DNA from: CAYOXD01 sp964407825
GTDB taxonomy: Bacteria; Desulfobacterota; Desulfobacteria; Desulfobacterales; JAFDDL01
NCBI GenBank assembly: GCA_964407825.1
Contig: CAYOXD010000001.1
Span: 1-64,000 of the forward strand
Length of the DNA: 64,000 bases
Reading direction: 5' to 3'
The notes below the pieces were generated by a model that saw nothing but the letters and a program-made list of their open reading frames with translations, ran no database searches and was not told the DNA's origin. How positions within the stretch are numbered: position 1 is the first letter of the stretch; each line of letters begins with the position of its first letter. This document shows positions 7,515-16,517 of the stretch, one piece after another. The translations under genes were made by a program, and so were the position numbers.

Positions 7515-9143
7515 ATGTTTTGTTTTCAATGTGAGCAAACAGCAAAGGGGGAAGGCTGCACAAAAATCGGCGTATGCGGGAAAAAGCCCGAAGTGGCCGC
7601 GTTGCAGGATCTGCTAATCTATACGGTCAAGGGCCTGAGCCAGGTGGCCCTTGCCGCCATGAAGGCCGGGGTGAGAGAGCCGGCGGTGGACCGCTTCACC
7701 TGCGAGGCCATCTTTTCAACCCTCACCAACGTGGATTTCGATCCGGACCGGTTCGTCACCCTGATCCACCAGGGCGTCACCCTCAGGGACCAGCTGAAGG
7801 AAAAAGTGGCGGCCGCCGGCGGGGAGACGGCCTTTGCCGCCGGGCCGGCCAGCTTCAAGCCCGAGGCCGGCCGCGAGGCCCTGGTGACCCAGGGCGAGAC
7901 CGTGGGCGTCAAGTCGGACCCCGATGCGAACCCGGATATCCTCTCTCTCCAGCAGCTTCTGATATACGGAGTCAAGGGCGTAGCCGCCTATGCCGACCAT
8001 GCCGCGATCCTGGGGCAGTCCGATGAGGCCGTCTACGACTTTATCTACGAGGCCCTGGCCGCCACCCTGGATCCCGGCCTGGGGGCCGATGAACTGGTGG
8101 GCCTGGCCATGAAGTGCGGTCAGATCAACCTGCGGGCCATGGAGCTGCTGGACGCAGGCAACACCGGCACCTACGGCCATCCGGTCCCCACCCCCGTGCC
8201 CCTCGGCGCCAAGAAGGGAAAGGCCCTTCTGGTGTCCGGCCACGATCTGAGAGACCTCGAGATGATTCTCCAGCAGACCGAGGGCAAGGGCATCCATGTC
8301 TACACCCACGGTGAGATGCTGCCCTGTCATGGCTACCCCGGGCTGAAGAAATATTCCCACCTCTACGGCCACTATGGCACCGCCTGGCAGAACCAGGCCA
8401 AGGAGTTCGCCCAGTTCCCGGGGGCCATCATCATGACCACCAACTGCATCCAGAAACCCCAGGAGATCTACGCGGACAATATCTTCACCACGGGGCTCGT
8501 GGGCTGGCCGGGCCTGCACCACATTGCCGACAAGGACTTCACCCCCGCCATCGAGCGGGCCCTGGCGCTTCCGGGGTTCCCGGAGGATGTGGCGGGCAAG
8601 ACCGTCATGACCGGCTTTGCCCGCAACGCCATCATGGAGGTGGCCGGCACGGTCATCGAGGCGGTGAAGAACAAGGCCATCCGTCACTTCTTCCTGGTGG
8701 GCGGCTGCGACGGCGCCAAGCCGGGCCGCAACTACTATACGGAGCTGGTGGAAAAGGTCCCCAAGGACTGCGTGGTGCTGACCCTGGCCTGCGGCAAGTT
8801 CCGGTTCTTCGACAAGGACCTGGGTGACATCGGCGGCATCCCCCGGCTTCTGGACGTGGGACAGTGCAACGACGCCTATTCCGCCGTCCAGATCGCCCTG
8901 GCCCTGGCGGGCGCCTTCAACTGCGGGGTGAACGATCTGCCCCTGTCCCTGATCCTGTCCTGGTACGAGCAGAAGGCCTGCGCCATCCTGCTGACGCTCC
9001 TCTACCTGGGGGTCAAGGACATCCGGCTGGGGCCGTCCCTGCCGGCCTTTATCTCCCCCAACGTGCTCAAGGTGCTGGTGGAGAAGTTCAACATCATGCC
9101 CATCACGACGCCTGAGGAGGATTTGAAGGCTGTCTTGGGGTAG
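7515..9143 (+). CDS. hcp: Hydroxylamine reductase / hybrid cluster protein
   Basis: A 542-residue hybrid cluster protein. The N-terminal cubane motif is C3-x2-C6-x8-C15-x5-C21, the class I pattern of strict anaerobes. Hybrid-cluster ligands are visible: HGEMLPCHGYP, TTNCIQKP, GGCDGAKPGRNYY, LACGKFRF, and DVGQCNDAYSAV. The ribosome site AAAGGAGG is strong. The protein reduces NO (and hydroxylamine in vitro) and protects against nitrosative stress. It leads a likely operon with an HD-domain protein and a ferredoxin-type protein, under the operator upstream. Confidence 0.96.
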   Translation: MFCFQCEQTAKGEGCTKIGVCGKKPEVAALQDLLIYTVKGLSQVALAAMKAGVREPAVDRFTCEAIFSTLTNVDFDPDRFVTLIHQGVTLRDQLKEKVAAAGGETAFAAGPASFKPEAGREALVTQGETVGVKSDPDANPDILSLQQLLIYGVKGVAAYADHAAILGQSDEAVYDFIYEALAATLDPGLGADELVGLAMKCGQINLRAMELLDAGNTGTYGHPVPTPVPLGAKKGKALLVSGHDLRDLEMILQQTEGKGIHVYTHGEMLPCHGYPGLKKYSHLYGHYGTAWQNQAKEFAQFPGAIIMTTNCIQKPQEIYADNIFTTGLVGWPGLHHIADKDFTPAIERALALPGFPEDVAGKTVMTGFARNAIMEVAGTVIEAVKNKAIRHFFLVGGCDGAKPGRNYYTELVEKVPKDCVVLTLACGKFRFFDKDLGDIGGIPRLLDVGQCNDAYSAVQIALALAGAFNCGVNDLPLSLILSWYEQKACAILLTLLYLGVKDIRLGPSLPAFISPNVLKVLVEKFNIMPITTPEEDLKAVLG

Positions 9144-9191
9144 GGAGCGCAAACCGTAAACGAGTACAGTGGACGGTGAAGTGTTTTCGGG

Positions 9192-9270
9192 TGGCCGGGA
9201 ATCGGCCATCAGACAGTGCCAATCGGTGGTGGACGGTCCTGGACTGGGACCGTCCAGCGCCGGCGGCGCT
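9192..9270 (+). other. Cluster of three hairpins between hcp and the HD-domain gene
   Basis: Three perfect stems lie in the 147-base gap: TGGCCG/CGGCCA (9192-9208), TGGACGGTCC/GGACCGTCCA (9230-9256), and AGCGCC/GGCGCT (9256-9270). None is followed by a T-run, so intrinsic termination is unlikely. They may set mRNA stability or lower expression of the downstream genes relative to hcp. Confidence 0.5.
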
Positions 9271-9290
9271 AAGGTTGGAGGAAAGGTATC

Positions 9291-10055
9291 ATGAAATGTC
9301 CGGGTCAAGACAGTCGGTATTGGAAGCAGGATGCCATTTTCGAGGTCCCCTGTCCCAAATGCGGGGCGACGGTGGAGTTTTTCAAGGACGACACCGCACG
9401 CAAATGCCCGGGATGCGGCCACCGGTTCATCAACCCCAACATGGATTTCGGCTGCGCCTCCTACTGTGAGCATGCCGAGCAGTGCCTGGGGACCCTGCCG
9501 CCGGAGCTGCTGGCCCAGAAGGAGGACCTGCTGAAGGATCGCGTGGCCATCGAGATGAAACGCACCTTCAAGACGGATTTCAAGCGCATCGGCCATGCCA
9601 TGCGCGTGGCGCGGCACGCCGAGCGCATCGGAAAGGCCGAGGGGGCAAATCTGGGCGTCATCCTCTGCGCCGCCTACCTGCACGACATCGGCATCCATGC
9701 CGCGGAAAAGAAGCACAACAGCAACGCGCCCAAGTACCAGGAACTCGAGGGCCCGCCCATCGCCAGGACCATCCTGGAAAAACTCGGGGCCACCGGACGG
9801 ATCGTAACGGAGGTGTGCGACATCGTCGGCCACCACCACCATCCCCGGCCCGAGGAAACCCTCAACTTCAAGGTAATCTTCGATGCGGACCTCATCGCCA
9901 ACCTGGAGGACGACCTGCGGGAGGCCCCCATCGCGCCGGACCGGCTGGCCCGGATCCTGGAAAAGTCTCTCTTTACCCGTACGGCCCGGGGCTATTCCCG
10001 GGAGATCTTCAGCCTCACCGGTGAAACGCCGGATGAGACGCAACCAACCGCGTGA
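9291..10055 (+). CDS. Zinc-ribbon plus HD-domain phosphohydrolase in the hcp operon
   Basis: A 254-residue protein. Residues about 20-65 hold a zinc ribbon (CPKCGATVEF, CPGCGHRF) and further cysteines (CASYCEHAEQC). The rest is an HD domain: HAMRVARHAERI, the metal-binding YLHDIGIHAA, GHHHHPRP, and DADLIANLEDD. HD proteins cleave phosphomonoesters or phosphodiesters of nucleotides; the substrate is not readable here. The start has GGAGGAAAGG upstream. The order hcp, HD protein, ferredoxin suggests a joint role in nitrosative stress, but what a nucleotide hydrolase would do there is unknown. Confidence 0.85.
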   Translation: MKCPGQDSRYWKQDAIFEVPCPKCGATVEFFKDDTARKCPGCGHRFINPNMDFGCASYCEHAEQCLGTLPPELLAQKEDLLKDRVAIEMKRTFKTDFKRIGHAMRVARHAERIGKAEGANLGVILCAAYLHDIGIHAAEKKHNSNAPKYQELEGPPIARTILEKLGATGRIVTEVCDIVGHHHHPRPEETLNFKVIFDADLIANLEDDLREAPIAPDRLARILEKSLFTRTARGYSREIFSLTGETPDETQPTA

Positions 10056-10076
10056 ATCGCGAAGGGCAGGTGACCC

Positions 10077-10829
10077 ATGAAAGTAAAACGGAAAATCATC
10101 AAAATAGACGAAGAACGCTGTGACGGCTGCGGACAATGCGCCATCGCCTGCGCCGAGGGAAGCCTCGAGATCATCGACGGAAAGGCCCGGGTGATCTCCG
10201 AGAATCTCTGCGACGGCCTGGGCGCCTGCATCGGTGAATGCCCCAACGACGCCCTGGAGATCATCGAGCGCGAAGCAGAAGAATTCGACGAAGAGGCCGT
10301 TGAAAAGCACCTCGCGGGAACGGGCCGCCAGGAGACCGAATCCGAACCCATGGCCTGCGGGTGCCCCTCCGCCAACATCGTGGACTTCAGAAAGGCACCC
10401 GACAGCCAGACCCCGGTGGAGACGCTCGACACCGAACGGGTGGACGCATCGGCTCTCTCCCACTGGCCGGTGAAAATCCGCCTGGTGCCGTCCAACGCTC
10501 CCTTTTTAAAAGATGCCGATCTGCTGGTGCTGGCCGACTGCGTGCCGGCGGCCTACCCGGACCTGCACCAGAAACTGCTGAAGGGTCGGGCGGTCATGAT
10601 GGGATGCCCCAAATTCGACCAGGTCCAGGAGTATGTGGACAAGTTCGAAAAGATCTGCCGGCATTCGGGCGTAAAACGCATCACCACCGTCATCATGGAC
10701 GTTCCCTGCTGCTCGGGCCTTCACACCATCGTGCGCCGGGGCCTTGCCGCCTCGGGCGCCCAGATCCCCCTCGAGGAGGTGGTCATCGACCGCCGGGGCG
10801 CCATCGTCCAGCACTGCAAGGTGGCATAG
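10077..10829 (+). CDS. Ferredoxin-type 4Fe-4S protein of the hcp operon
   Basis: A 250-residue protein. The first cluster motif is complete (CDGCGQCAIAC). The second (LCDGLGACIGECP) has leucine in place of the second cysteine, so it can bind at most a three-cysteine cluster. Residues 85-110 hold another cysteine pair (ACGCPS). The C-terminal half is a separate alpha/beta region with LLVLADCVPAAY, MMGCPKF and DVPCCSGL cysteines. It is a likely electron donor to Hcp. The gene starts 21 bases after the HD gene and ends before a 9-base-pair hairpin. Confidence 0.85.
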   Translation: MKVKRKIIKIDEERCDGCGQCAIACAEGSLEIIDGKARVISENLCDGLGACIGECPNDALEIIEREAEEFDEEAVEKHLAGTGRQETESEPMACGCPSANIVDFRKAPDSQTPVETLDTERVDASALSHWPVKIRLVPSNAPFLKDADLLVLADCVPAAYPDLHQKLLKGRAVMMGCPKFDQVQEYVDKFEKICRHSGVKRITTVIMDVPCCSGLHTIVRRGLAASGAQIPLEEVVIDRRGAIVQHCKVA

Positions 10830-10876
10830 AAAGCGCCGGACGGAACCGGGCCATGAACTCCCGACGGCTTCCTCCT

Positions 10877-10908
10877 CCGGTGCTCCGGGCGTTTAAAGAG
10901 AGCACCGG
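10877..10908 (+). terminator. Hairpin downstream of the hcp operon
   Basis: CCGGTGCTC (10877-10885) pairs perfectly with GAGCACCGG (10900-10908) around a 14-base loop. There is no U-tract, so it is either a Rho-dependent pause site or a 3'-end stabiliser rather than a classical terminator. Confidence 0.4.
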
Positions 10909-10980
10909 ATCCGCTGTATTCCTCCTTTCCGAGAGGTTGCTTATCGCCATTCACTGCCATATCTTCTTCGTGCTCTTCAC

Positions 10981-11018
10981 GACCGGGTTTAATGAACCTT
11001 GTTCAGTTAGAATCGCTG
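10981..11018 (+). repeat. 38-base dispersed repeat, copy A
   Basis: A 38-base unit that contains GGGTTTAATGAACC followed by TTGTTCAGTTAGAATCG. Reverse-complement copies occur at 24033-24070 and 26305-26342. It sits in the 391-base space between the hcp operon and the EF-G gene, where no coding region was recognised. An inverted pair AGGGCGCT/AGCGCCCT flanks the later part of that space (about 11044 and 11121). Confidence 0.75.
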
Positions 11019-11220
11019 CCACCTGCTTGCCATTTCTTGACATGAGGGCGCTTTGGCCTTAAATAGGAATCCTTTGTGTATACCATTGTGAACTTGCCAT
11101 GGTTAACTTCCGGCCGGAGCAGCGCCCTTTGGGGGACGCGTGGCGCGGTCATGAATCGAAACCCCTGGCGGAATCCAAGGAAGTGCGGTTTTCGCCAAGA
11201 GAAGATATGCTGGCTATCTG

Positions 11221-13254
11221 ATGAAAAAACAATCCAAACTGGACGCCATCCGGAATATCGGCATCATTGCCCATATCGATGCGGGAAAGACCACCGTCAC
11301 CGAGAGGATCCTCTTTTATACGGGCCGCTCCCACAAACTGGGGGAGGTCCATGACGGCGAGGCCATCATGGACTGGATGGTCGATGAGCAGGAACGCGGC
11401 ATCACCATCACCTCGGCCGTAACCACCTGCCAGTGGCGCAACAACACCATCCAGATCATCGACACCCCCGGGCACGTGGATTTTACCATCGAGGTGGAAA
11501 GGTCCCTCCGGGTGCTGGACGGCGCGGTGGGGGTCTTTTGCGCCGTGGGCGGGGTGGAACCCCAGTCCGAGACCGTTTGGCGACAGGCGGACCGGTACAA
11601 GGTCCCCAAGATAGCCTTCGTGAACAAGCTGGACCGCATCGGTGCCGATTTTTTCGGTACCGTGGACATGATGGTCTCCCGGCTCCACGCGACCCCCCTG
11701 ATTCTCCAGTTGCCCGTAGGCGCGGAGGAAAAATTCAGGGGCGTCATCGATCTGATCGAGATGAAGCAGATCGTATGGGATGACGACACCCTGGGCGCCT
11801 CCTACGGCGAATCGGAAATCGAGCCGGATCTTCTGGAAACGGCCCGGACCTACCGGGAGAAGTTGGTGGAAACCCTGGCCGAATCCGATGACGAAATCAT
11901 GGAGGCCTACCTTTCCGAGATCCCCATCGACGCCGATCAGATCCGGGCCGCCATCCGCAAGGCCACCATCTCCCTCAAGCTGGTGCCCGTCCTGTGCGGC
12001 AGCGCCCTCAAGAACAAGGGAGTCCAGCCGCTGCTCGATGCCATCACCCGGTTTCTGCCCGGCCCGGCGGACGTGCCCCCCATCCAGGGAATTCACCCTG
12101 AGTCGGGCGAGCCCATCCCCTGTCTCCCCAGGGAGAAAGACCCCCTGGTGGCCCTGATTTTCAAGGTGTCCATGATCGAGGGCCGCCGTCTGTCCTTTGT
12201 ACGCGTCTACAGCGGCACCCTGAAGGCCGGCGAAGAGGTCTACACCCCCTCCCTTCAGAAAAAGGAGAAGCTCTCGCGCATCCTGCTGATGCACGCCAAC
12301 AAACGTGAACGGGTGGACCAGGTGGGACCGGGCAGCATCGTGGGCGTTGTGGGACTCAAGACCTCCGGCACCGGCGACACCCTCTGCCATCCGGATCATC
12401 CGGTGCTCCTTGAAAAGATCGAGTTTTACGAACCGGTCATCTCGGTTGCCATCGAGCCCAAAACCCATTCGGATCAGGAAAAGCTCGAAGAGGTGCTCCA
12501 AAAATTCCTGGTGGAGGATCCCACCCTCCGGGTACGCACAGATGAGGATACGGGCCAGACGATCCTCTCGGGCATGGGCGAACTTCACCTGGACATCATC
12601 CTCAGCCGCATGAACCGGGAATTCAACACCCATGTGAACGTGGGAAAACCGCAGGTGGTCTACCGCGAAACCATCTCCAGGCCGGGCTCGGGAACGGCCC
12701 TATTCGACAAGGAGGTGGCAGGGCAGCAGCATTTCGCGGAGGTCAGCCTCAGCCTCTCTCCGACCAAGAGGGGAACGGGGAACAGTTTCCGATCCGCGGC
12801 ACCCGAAGGGAGCGTCCCGGACATTTTCATCCCCGCCATCGAAAAGGGCGTCATGGAATCCCTGGAGAGCGGCACCCTCATGGGCTACCCGGTGGTGGAC
12901 GTCGAGGCGATCCTTACCGGCGGAAGCAGCCGGGAATCGGTCTCCACGGAACTGGCCTTCACGGTCAGCGCCTCCATGGCCTGCCGCCAGGCCCTCGGCG
13001 ACGCCGAGCCCTTTCTCCTGGACCCCATCATGTCCGTCGAAATCTTCGTGCCCGACACATTCATGGGCGAGGTTATCGGGGATTTGAACGCGCGGGGCGG
13101 AAAGATCGAATCGATTTCAGCGAAATCGGGACTTCAGATCATCAAGGCCGTGGTGCCCCTGGCACGCATGTTCGGCTATTCCACGGTCCTTCGATCCGCC
13201 TCCCAGGGACGGGGGACCTTCACCATGCAGTTCTCACACTTCGACCGAATTTAG
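11221..13254 (+). CDS. fusA: Elongation factor G (stand-alone copy)
   Basis: A 677-residue translational GTPase that moves tRNA and mRNA through the ribosome. G1 is AHIDAGKTT, G2 RGITIT, G3 DTPGHVDF, G4 NKLDRIGADF, G5 GSALKNKG. Domains II to V follow, with domain IV motifs such as GMGELHLDI. The gene is not in a str operon (no rpsL, rpsG or tuf nearby), so it may be a second EF-G paralogue; slightly short of the usual 690. Its stop codon overlaps that of the convergent M48 gene by 4 bases. Confidence 0.93.
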   Translation: MKKQSKLDAIRNIGIIAHIDAGKTTVTERILFYTGRSHKLGEVHDGEAIMDWMVDEQERGITITSAVTTCQWRNNTIQIIDTPGHVDFTIEVERSLRVLDGAVGVFCAVGGVEPQSETVWRQADRYKVPKIAFVNKLDRIGADFFGTVDMMVSRLHATPLILQLPVGAEEKFRGVIDLIEMKQIVWDDDTLGASYGESEIEPDLLETARTYREKLVETLAESDDEIMEAYLSEIPIDADQIRAAIRKATISLKLVPVLCGSALKNKGVQPLLDAITRFLPGPADVPPIQGIHPESGEPIPCLPREKDPLVALIFKVSMIEGRRLSFVRVYSGTLKAGEEVYTPSLQKKEKLSRILLMHANKRERVDQVGPGSIVGVVGLKTSGTGDTLCHPDHPVLLEKIEFYEPVISVAIEPKTHSDQEKLEEVLQKFLVEDPTLRVRTDEDTGQTILSGMGELHLDIILSRMNREFNTHVNVGKPQVVYRETISRPGSGTALFDKEVAGQQHFAEVSLSLSPTKRGTGNSFRSAAPEGSVPDIFIPAIEKGVMESLESGTLMGYPVVDVEAILTGGSSRESVSTELAFTVSASMACRQALGDAEPFLLDPIMSVEIFVPDTFMGEVIGDLNARGGKIESISAKSGLQIIKAVVPLARMFGYSTVLRSASQGRGTFTMQFSHFDRI

Positions 13255-14678
13255 CCATTCCCCTTTTTCGGGGGCCGATGTTTCTTTTTCTTGTCCATGC
13301 TGTCCAGCGCCTCTTGGATCTTGTTCCGGATCTCGCTGTTGGAGGCCTTTGAAAGGGCGCGTTTCAGGTGGAAGAGGGCCTCCTGCCGCATCCCCTCCTC
13401 CTTGTAATACAGCCCCAGATTGTAGTGGGCCTCGTCCAGGATATTGAGCTTGCCGTAGACCTCACCCAGGTAATAGCGCGCTTTGGCATATCCGGGATTG
13501 GTGGCCACCAGCTGTTTGAAGGTCCCCAGGGCGGTCCGGTTCCGGCCCATCTCCATCTGGACTCGCCCCAGGTAGAAAATCCGGAGAGGGTCTATATCGG
13601 CGGGCGCCGGGTTGTTCAAGAGCCTGCGGGCCGCGTCGTACCGGCCATCCAGGAAATAGGCTTCCGCCAGATCGACCGGCAGGTAGGGATCAAAGGCGCG
13701 TAGCTCAAGGGCCCGTTTGTACTCGGCAATGGCCTGATCGTATTGACCCGCCCGGGCGAGGGCCAGGGCATACCCGTAATGGCTGAAGAAACTGTCCGGA
13801 TGTTCCCGGATCTGCGCCTTGAATTGCCGCAGGGCCAGGTCATTGTCCATATACAGGGCCATCACCCGCGTTTTGATCCGGTCGAACTCGAAATCGCCGC
13901 CATAGTGGGGCTTGACGCCCGGCTCGTTCTGAGCGATCCAATTGCTGATATACGCGATACGCGCATCTGTTCCCGGATGGGTGGTCAGGTAGCTGGGCAC
14001 CTCATTGGACCCGAACCACTCCTTGGCGCGGATCTTTTTCAGGGCGTTCAAAAGCCCTTGGGCGGTGTAGCCGGCCTTGTACAGCATTGGCAGCCCAGTC
14101 TTGTCCGCCTGGCGCTCATCCGCGCGGCTGAAGGCCAGGGAGGCCGTCTGCCCGGCCGCCATGGAACCGACGGTCAGGGCGCTGGCAGCGGAACCGCCGC
14201 CCCCCATCACCCCCAGAAGGATGCCGGCCACCACACCGGCCAACGTGGCGGCCTCCAGTTTGCCGGACTGATCGATTTTCTTGGAGATATGGCGACACAC
14301 CACGTGGGAGATTTCATGAGCGAGAATCCCGGCCAGTTCGTTTTCATTGTCCAGCGCGGCCAGCAGGCCGCTGTTAATGAAGATATAGCCACCGGGGCCG
14401 GCAAAGGCGTTATAAACATCTTGCTTTATGACGTTGAAATGGTATTGGAACGGCTGGGGCAAAAATCCGGCCAGGACCCGGTTTCCGACCCGGTTCACAT
14501 AGGCCTTGATCTCGGGATCATCGACGATCTGGTATCGCTGTTTCACGGCCTTGAGGAATTCCTTGGCCAGCTTGTCCTCCGCCTTGATGGAAATGGCTTG
14601 GGCATTGGAAACCGCCACCGTCAGCACCAGGGAAAGAACAAGAACCAAGAACCGCCCTGTTTTTCGTATCCGTATCAT
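13251..14678 (-). CDS. M48-family metalloprotease with TPR repeats (BepA-like)
   Basis: A 475-residue secreted zinc protease. The signal peptide follows the start (RKTGRFLVLVLSLVLTVAVSNAQA). The catalytic motif is LAHEISHVVCRH (H-E-x-x-H), with a further glutamate in ADERQADKTG. After the protease domain come about five TPR helical pairs, ending in a basic KKKKHRPPKK tail. This architecture is that of BepA/YfgC, which helps assemble or degrade outer membrane proteins. The start at 14678 is chosen since GGAG precedes it by 7 bases and the signal peptide begins there; the frame is open to 14741. Confidence 0.9.
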   Translation of the reverse strand: MIRIRKTGRFLVLVLSLVLTVAVSNAQAISIKAEDKLAKEFLKAVKQRYQIVDDPEIKAYVNRVGNRVLAGFLPQPFQYHFNVIKQDVYNAFAGPGGYIFINSGLLAALDNENELAGILAHEISHVVCRHISKKIDQSGKLEAATLAGVVAGILLGVMGGGGSAASALTVGSMAAGQTASLAFSRADERQADKTGLPMLYKAGYTAQGLLNALKKIRAKEWFGSNEVPSYLTTHPGTDARIAYISNWIAQNEPGVKPHYGGDFEFDRIKTRVMALYMDNDLALRQFKAQIREHPDSFFSHYGYALALARAGQYDQAIAEYKRALELRAFDPYLPVDLAEAYFLDGRYDAARRLLNNPAPADIDPLRIFYLGRVQMEMGRNRTALGTFKQLVATNPGYAKARYYLGEVYGKLNILDEAHYNLGLYYKEEGMRQEALFHLKRALSKASNSEIRNKIQEALDSMDKKKKHRPPKKGNG

Positions 14679-14715
14679 ACGAGCTCCTGCTCCTATAGGT
14701 TTCCCCTTGCTATAT

Positions 14716-14744
14716 TTGACATGGGCTATCTTTTCAAACAATAT
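14716..14744 (+). promoter_or_regulatory. Sigma70-like promoter of parAB
   Basis: TTGACA (14716-14721), 17-base spacer, CAATAT (14739-14744). Transcription would start about 18 bases before the parA ATG, with AGGAA as ribosome site. It also lies just upstream of the divergent M48 gene. Confidence 0.6.
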
Positions 14745-14768
14745 TTTTTATGTTAGGAAATCCGGGTT

Positions 14769-15530
14769 ATGGCGGATAAATACTGTATCGCAAATCAAAA
14801 GGGAGGGGTTGGTAAGACCACGACGGCCATCAACCTGGCCGCTGCCCTGGCCCTGTCCAACAAGAAAACGCTTCTGGTGGACTGCGACCCCCAGGCCAAT
14901 GCCACCACGGGCCTGGGCATTGACAAAAACGCCATCACCCAGAGCCTCTATCATGGCATGATCGGCCAGTCCGATGCCATGAATCTGATCGTCGATACGG
15001 AGATCGACACCCTCAAGGTCATTCCCGCTCGGGTGGAGCTGATCGGTTTCGAGGTGGAAATGATGGGCGACCCCCATCGGGAAAGCGTGCTGAAGCAACT
15101 CCTGGAATCCGTCGACAGCCACTTCGACTTCATCTTCCTTGATTGCCCCCCCTCCCTGAGCCTCCTGACCATCAACGCCATGACCGCCGCCGATTATCTG
15201 CTCATTCCCCTTCAGTGCGAGTTCTATGCCCTGGAAGGCCTGAGCCAGCTGATCCAGACCGTCAAGCGCATCAAGGGGGGGCTCAATCCAGGGCTCAAAA
15301 TATCCGGAATCCTGCTGGCCATGTATGACAAGCGCACCAACCTGGCCCAGCAGGTGGCGGAAGACGCCGGGGACTTCTTCAAGGACCTGGTGTTCAGAAC
15401 CGTGGTGCCGAGGAACGTCCGGCTCGGTGAAGCCCCCAGCTTCGGCAAGCCGATCATGCTCTACGACGCCTCTTCGGTGGGTGCCCGAAGCTATCAGGCG
15501 CTGGCCGAGGAAATTCTGGAGAAAAAATAA
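14769..15530 (+). CDS. parA: Chromosome partitioning ATPase ParA/Soj
   Basis: A 253-residue ParA-family ATPase. The deviant Walker A motif KGGVGKTT is at residues 10-17, followed by DCDPQANATTG and the FLDCPPSLSLLT motif. It lacks an N-terminal HTH, as expected of chromosomal Soj types. It binds DNA non-specifically in the ATP form and moves ParB-parS complexes during segregation. parB follows after 14 bases. Confidence 0.95.
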   Translation: MADKYCIANQKGGVGKTTTAINLAAALALSNKKTLLVDCDPQANATTGLGIDKNAITQSLYHGMIGQSDAMNLIVDTEIDTLKVIPARVELIGFEVEMMGDPHRESVLKQLLESVDSHFDFIFLDCPPSLSLLTINAMTAADYLLIPLQCEFYALEGLSQLIQTVKRIKGGLNPGLKISGILLAMYDKRTNLAQQVAEDAGDFFKDLVFRTVVPRNVRLGEAPSFGKPIMLYDASSVGARSYQALAEEILEKK

Positions 15531-15544
15531 GAAAAAGGTATCCA

Positions 15545-16456
15545 ATGGGCGCAAACATCGACAAGCCACGGGAGCGGGATTCCAAGAAAAAACGCAAGCT
15601 GGCGCTGGGCCGGGGTCTAGAATCACTCCTTCCCATGGATGCCCCCCTGGCGGAGAGGCGGGAGGCGGACAGGGGCGACTATTTTCTTTGCGATATCGAA
15701 CTGATCCGGCCCAACCGCTACCAACCTCGTCAGCGCTTCCAGGACGAGCAGCTGGCGGAGCTGAGCGAGTCCATCCGGGAGCAGGGCATCCTGCAGCCCC
15801 TTGTGGTGAGACGCGACGGCCTCGGCTACGAGCTGGTAGCAGGGGAACGCCGGTTGCGCGCCTCGAAGCTGGCCGACCTGGACAGGGTGCCCGTCGTCGT
15901 CAAGGACATTACGGATGAGGCGCTGCTGCTGCTGTCCATTATCGAAAACATCCAGCGGGAGGATCTGAATCCCCTGGAGGAGGCCGAGGCCTATCACCTG
16001 CTCATGACGGAGTTCGGCCTGACCCAGGAGGAAGCCGCCAGCCGGGTGGGAAAAAGCAGGCCGGCTGTGGCCAACTCCCTTCGGCTTCGCCATCTGCCGG
16101 AACCCATAAAGGAAAGCATCCTGGATGACCGGCTGAGCATGGGGCATGCCCGGGCGCTGCTGGGGGCCCCCTCCCATGCCCAGCAGCTTGCCGTTTGGAA
16201 GGCCGTGGTCGCCAGGGGCCTATCCGTCCGTCAAACGGAGGCCTTGATCCGGCGCTTGAAAAAAGAGGGGAAACCGGCTCCCGAAACCCCCTCACCGTCC
16301 GGGGATATTCACCTGACGGGCCTGGCCGAGGAGCTGAGTCGTCGGCTCGGCACCCGGGTCCACATCCACCGGAAAGGGAAAAAGGGACGGGTCGAAATCG
16401 AATTTTTCAGCGACGACGACTTGAATCGCTTGCTGGACCTGTTGCAGGGGCGGTAA
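15545..16456 (+). CDS. parB: Chromosome partitioning protein ParB/Spo0J
   Basis: A 303-residue ParB. A basic N-terminus with LGRGLESLLP (ParA-interacting type) is followed by the ParB/Srx CTPase domain (LIRPNRYQPRQRF, GILQPLVVR, YELVAGERRLRA, IENIQREDLNPLEEAEAY), the HTH region (GLTQEEAASRVGKSRPAVANSLRL), and a C-terminal dimerisation segment. The motifs for CTP binding (GERRLRA and ENIQRE) are intact. No parS palindrome was found in the window by eye. Confidence 0.95.
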   Translation: MGANIDKPRERDSKKKRKLALGRGLESLLPMDAPLAERREADRGDYFLCDIELIRPNRYQPRQRFQDEQLAELSESIREQGILQPLVVRRDGLGYELVAGERRLRASKLADLDRVPVVVKDITDEALLLLSIIENIQREDLNPLEEAEAYHLLMTEFGLTQEEAASRVGKSRPAVANSLRLRHLPEPIKESILDDRLSMGHARALLGAPSHAQQLAVWKAVVARGLSVRQTEALIRRLKKEGKPAPETPSPSGDIHLTGLAEELSRRLGTRVHIHRKGKKGRVEIEFFSDDDLNRLLDLLQGR

Positions 16457-16517
16457 CATCAGTGAGGCTGCAGCGCTGACCTGGGCACCCGGCTGAGAGG
16501 AAGCAGATCGCACTGTC

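Noticed and set aside
7716..10463. A 915-codon open frame opposite hcp and the HD gene
   Set aside because: It is the shadow of GC-rich coding on the other strand: composition is Gly/Ala/Arg/His/Asp-rich and shows no domain. The sense genes have clear motifs and ribosome sites.
14769..16456. parS sites near parAB
   Set aside because: No TGTTTCACGTGAAACA-like palindrome could be found by eye in the window.
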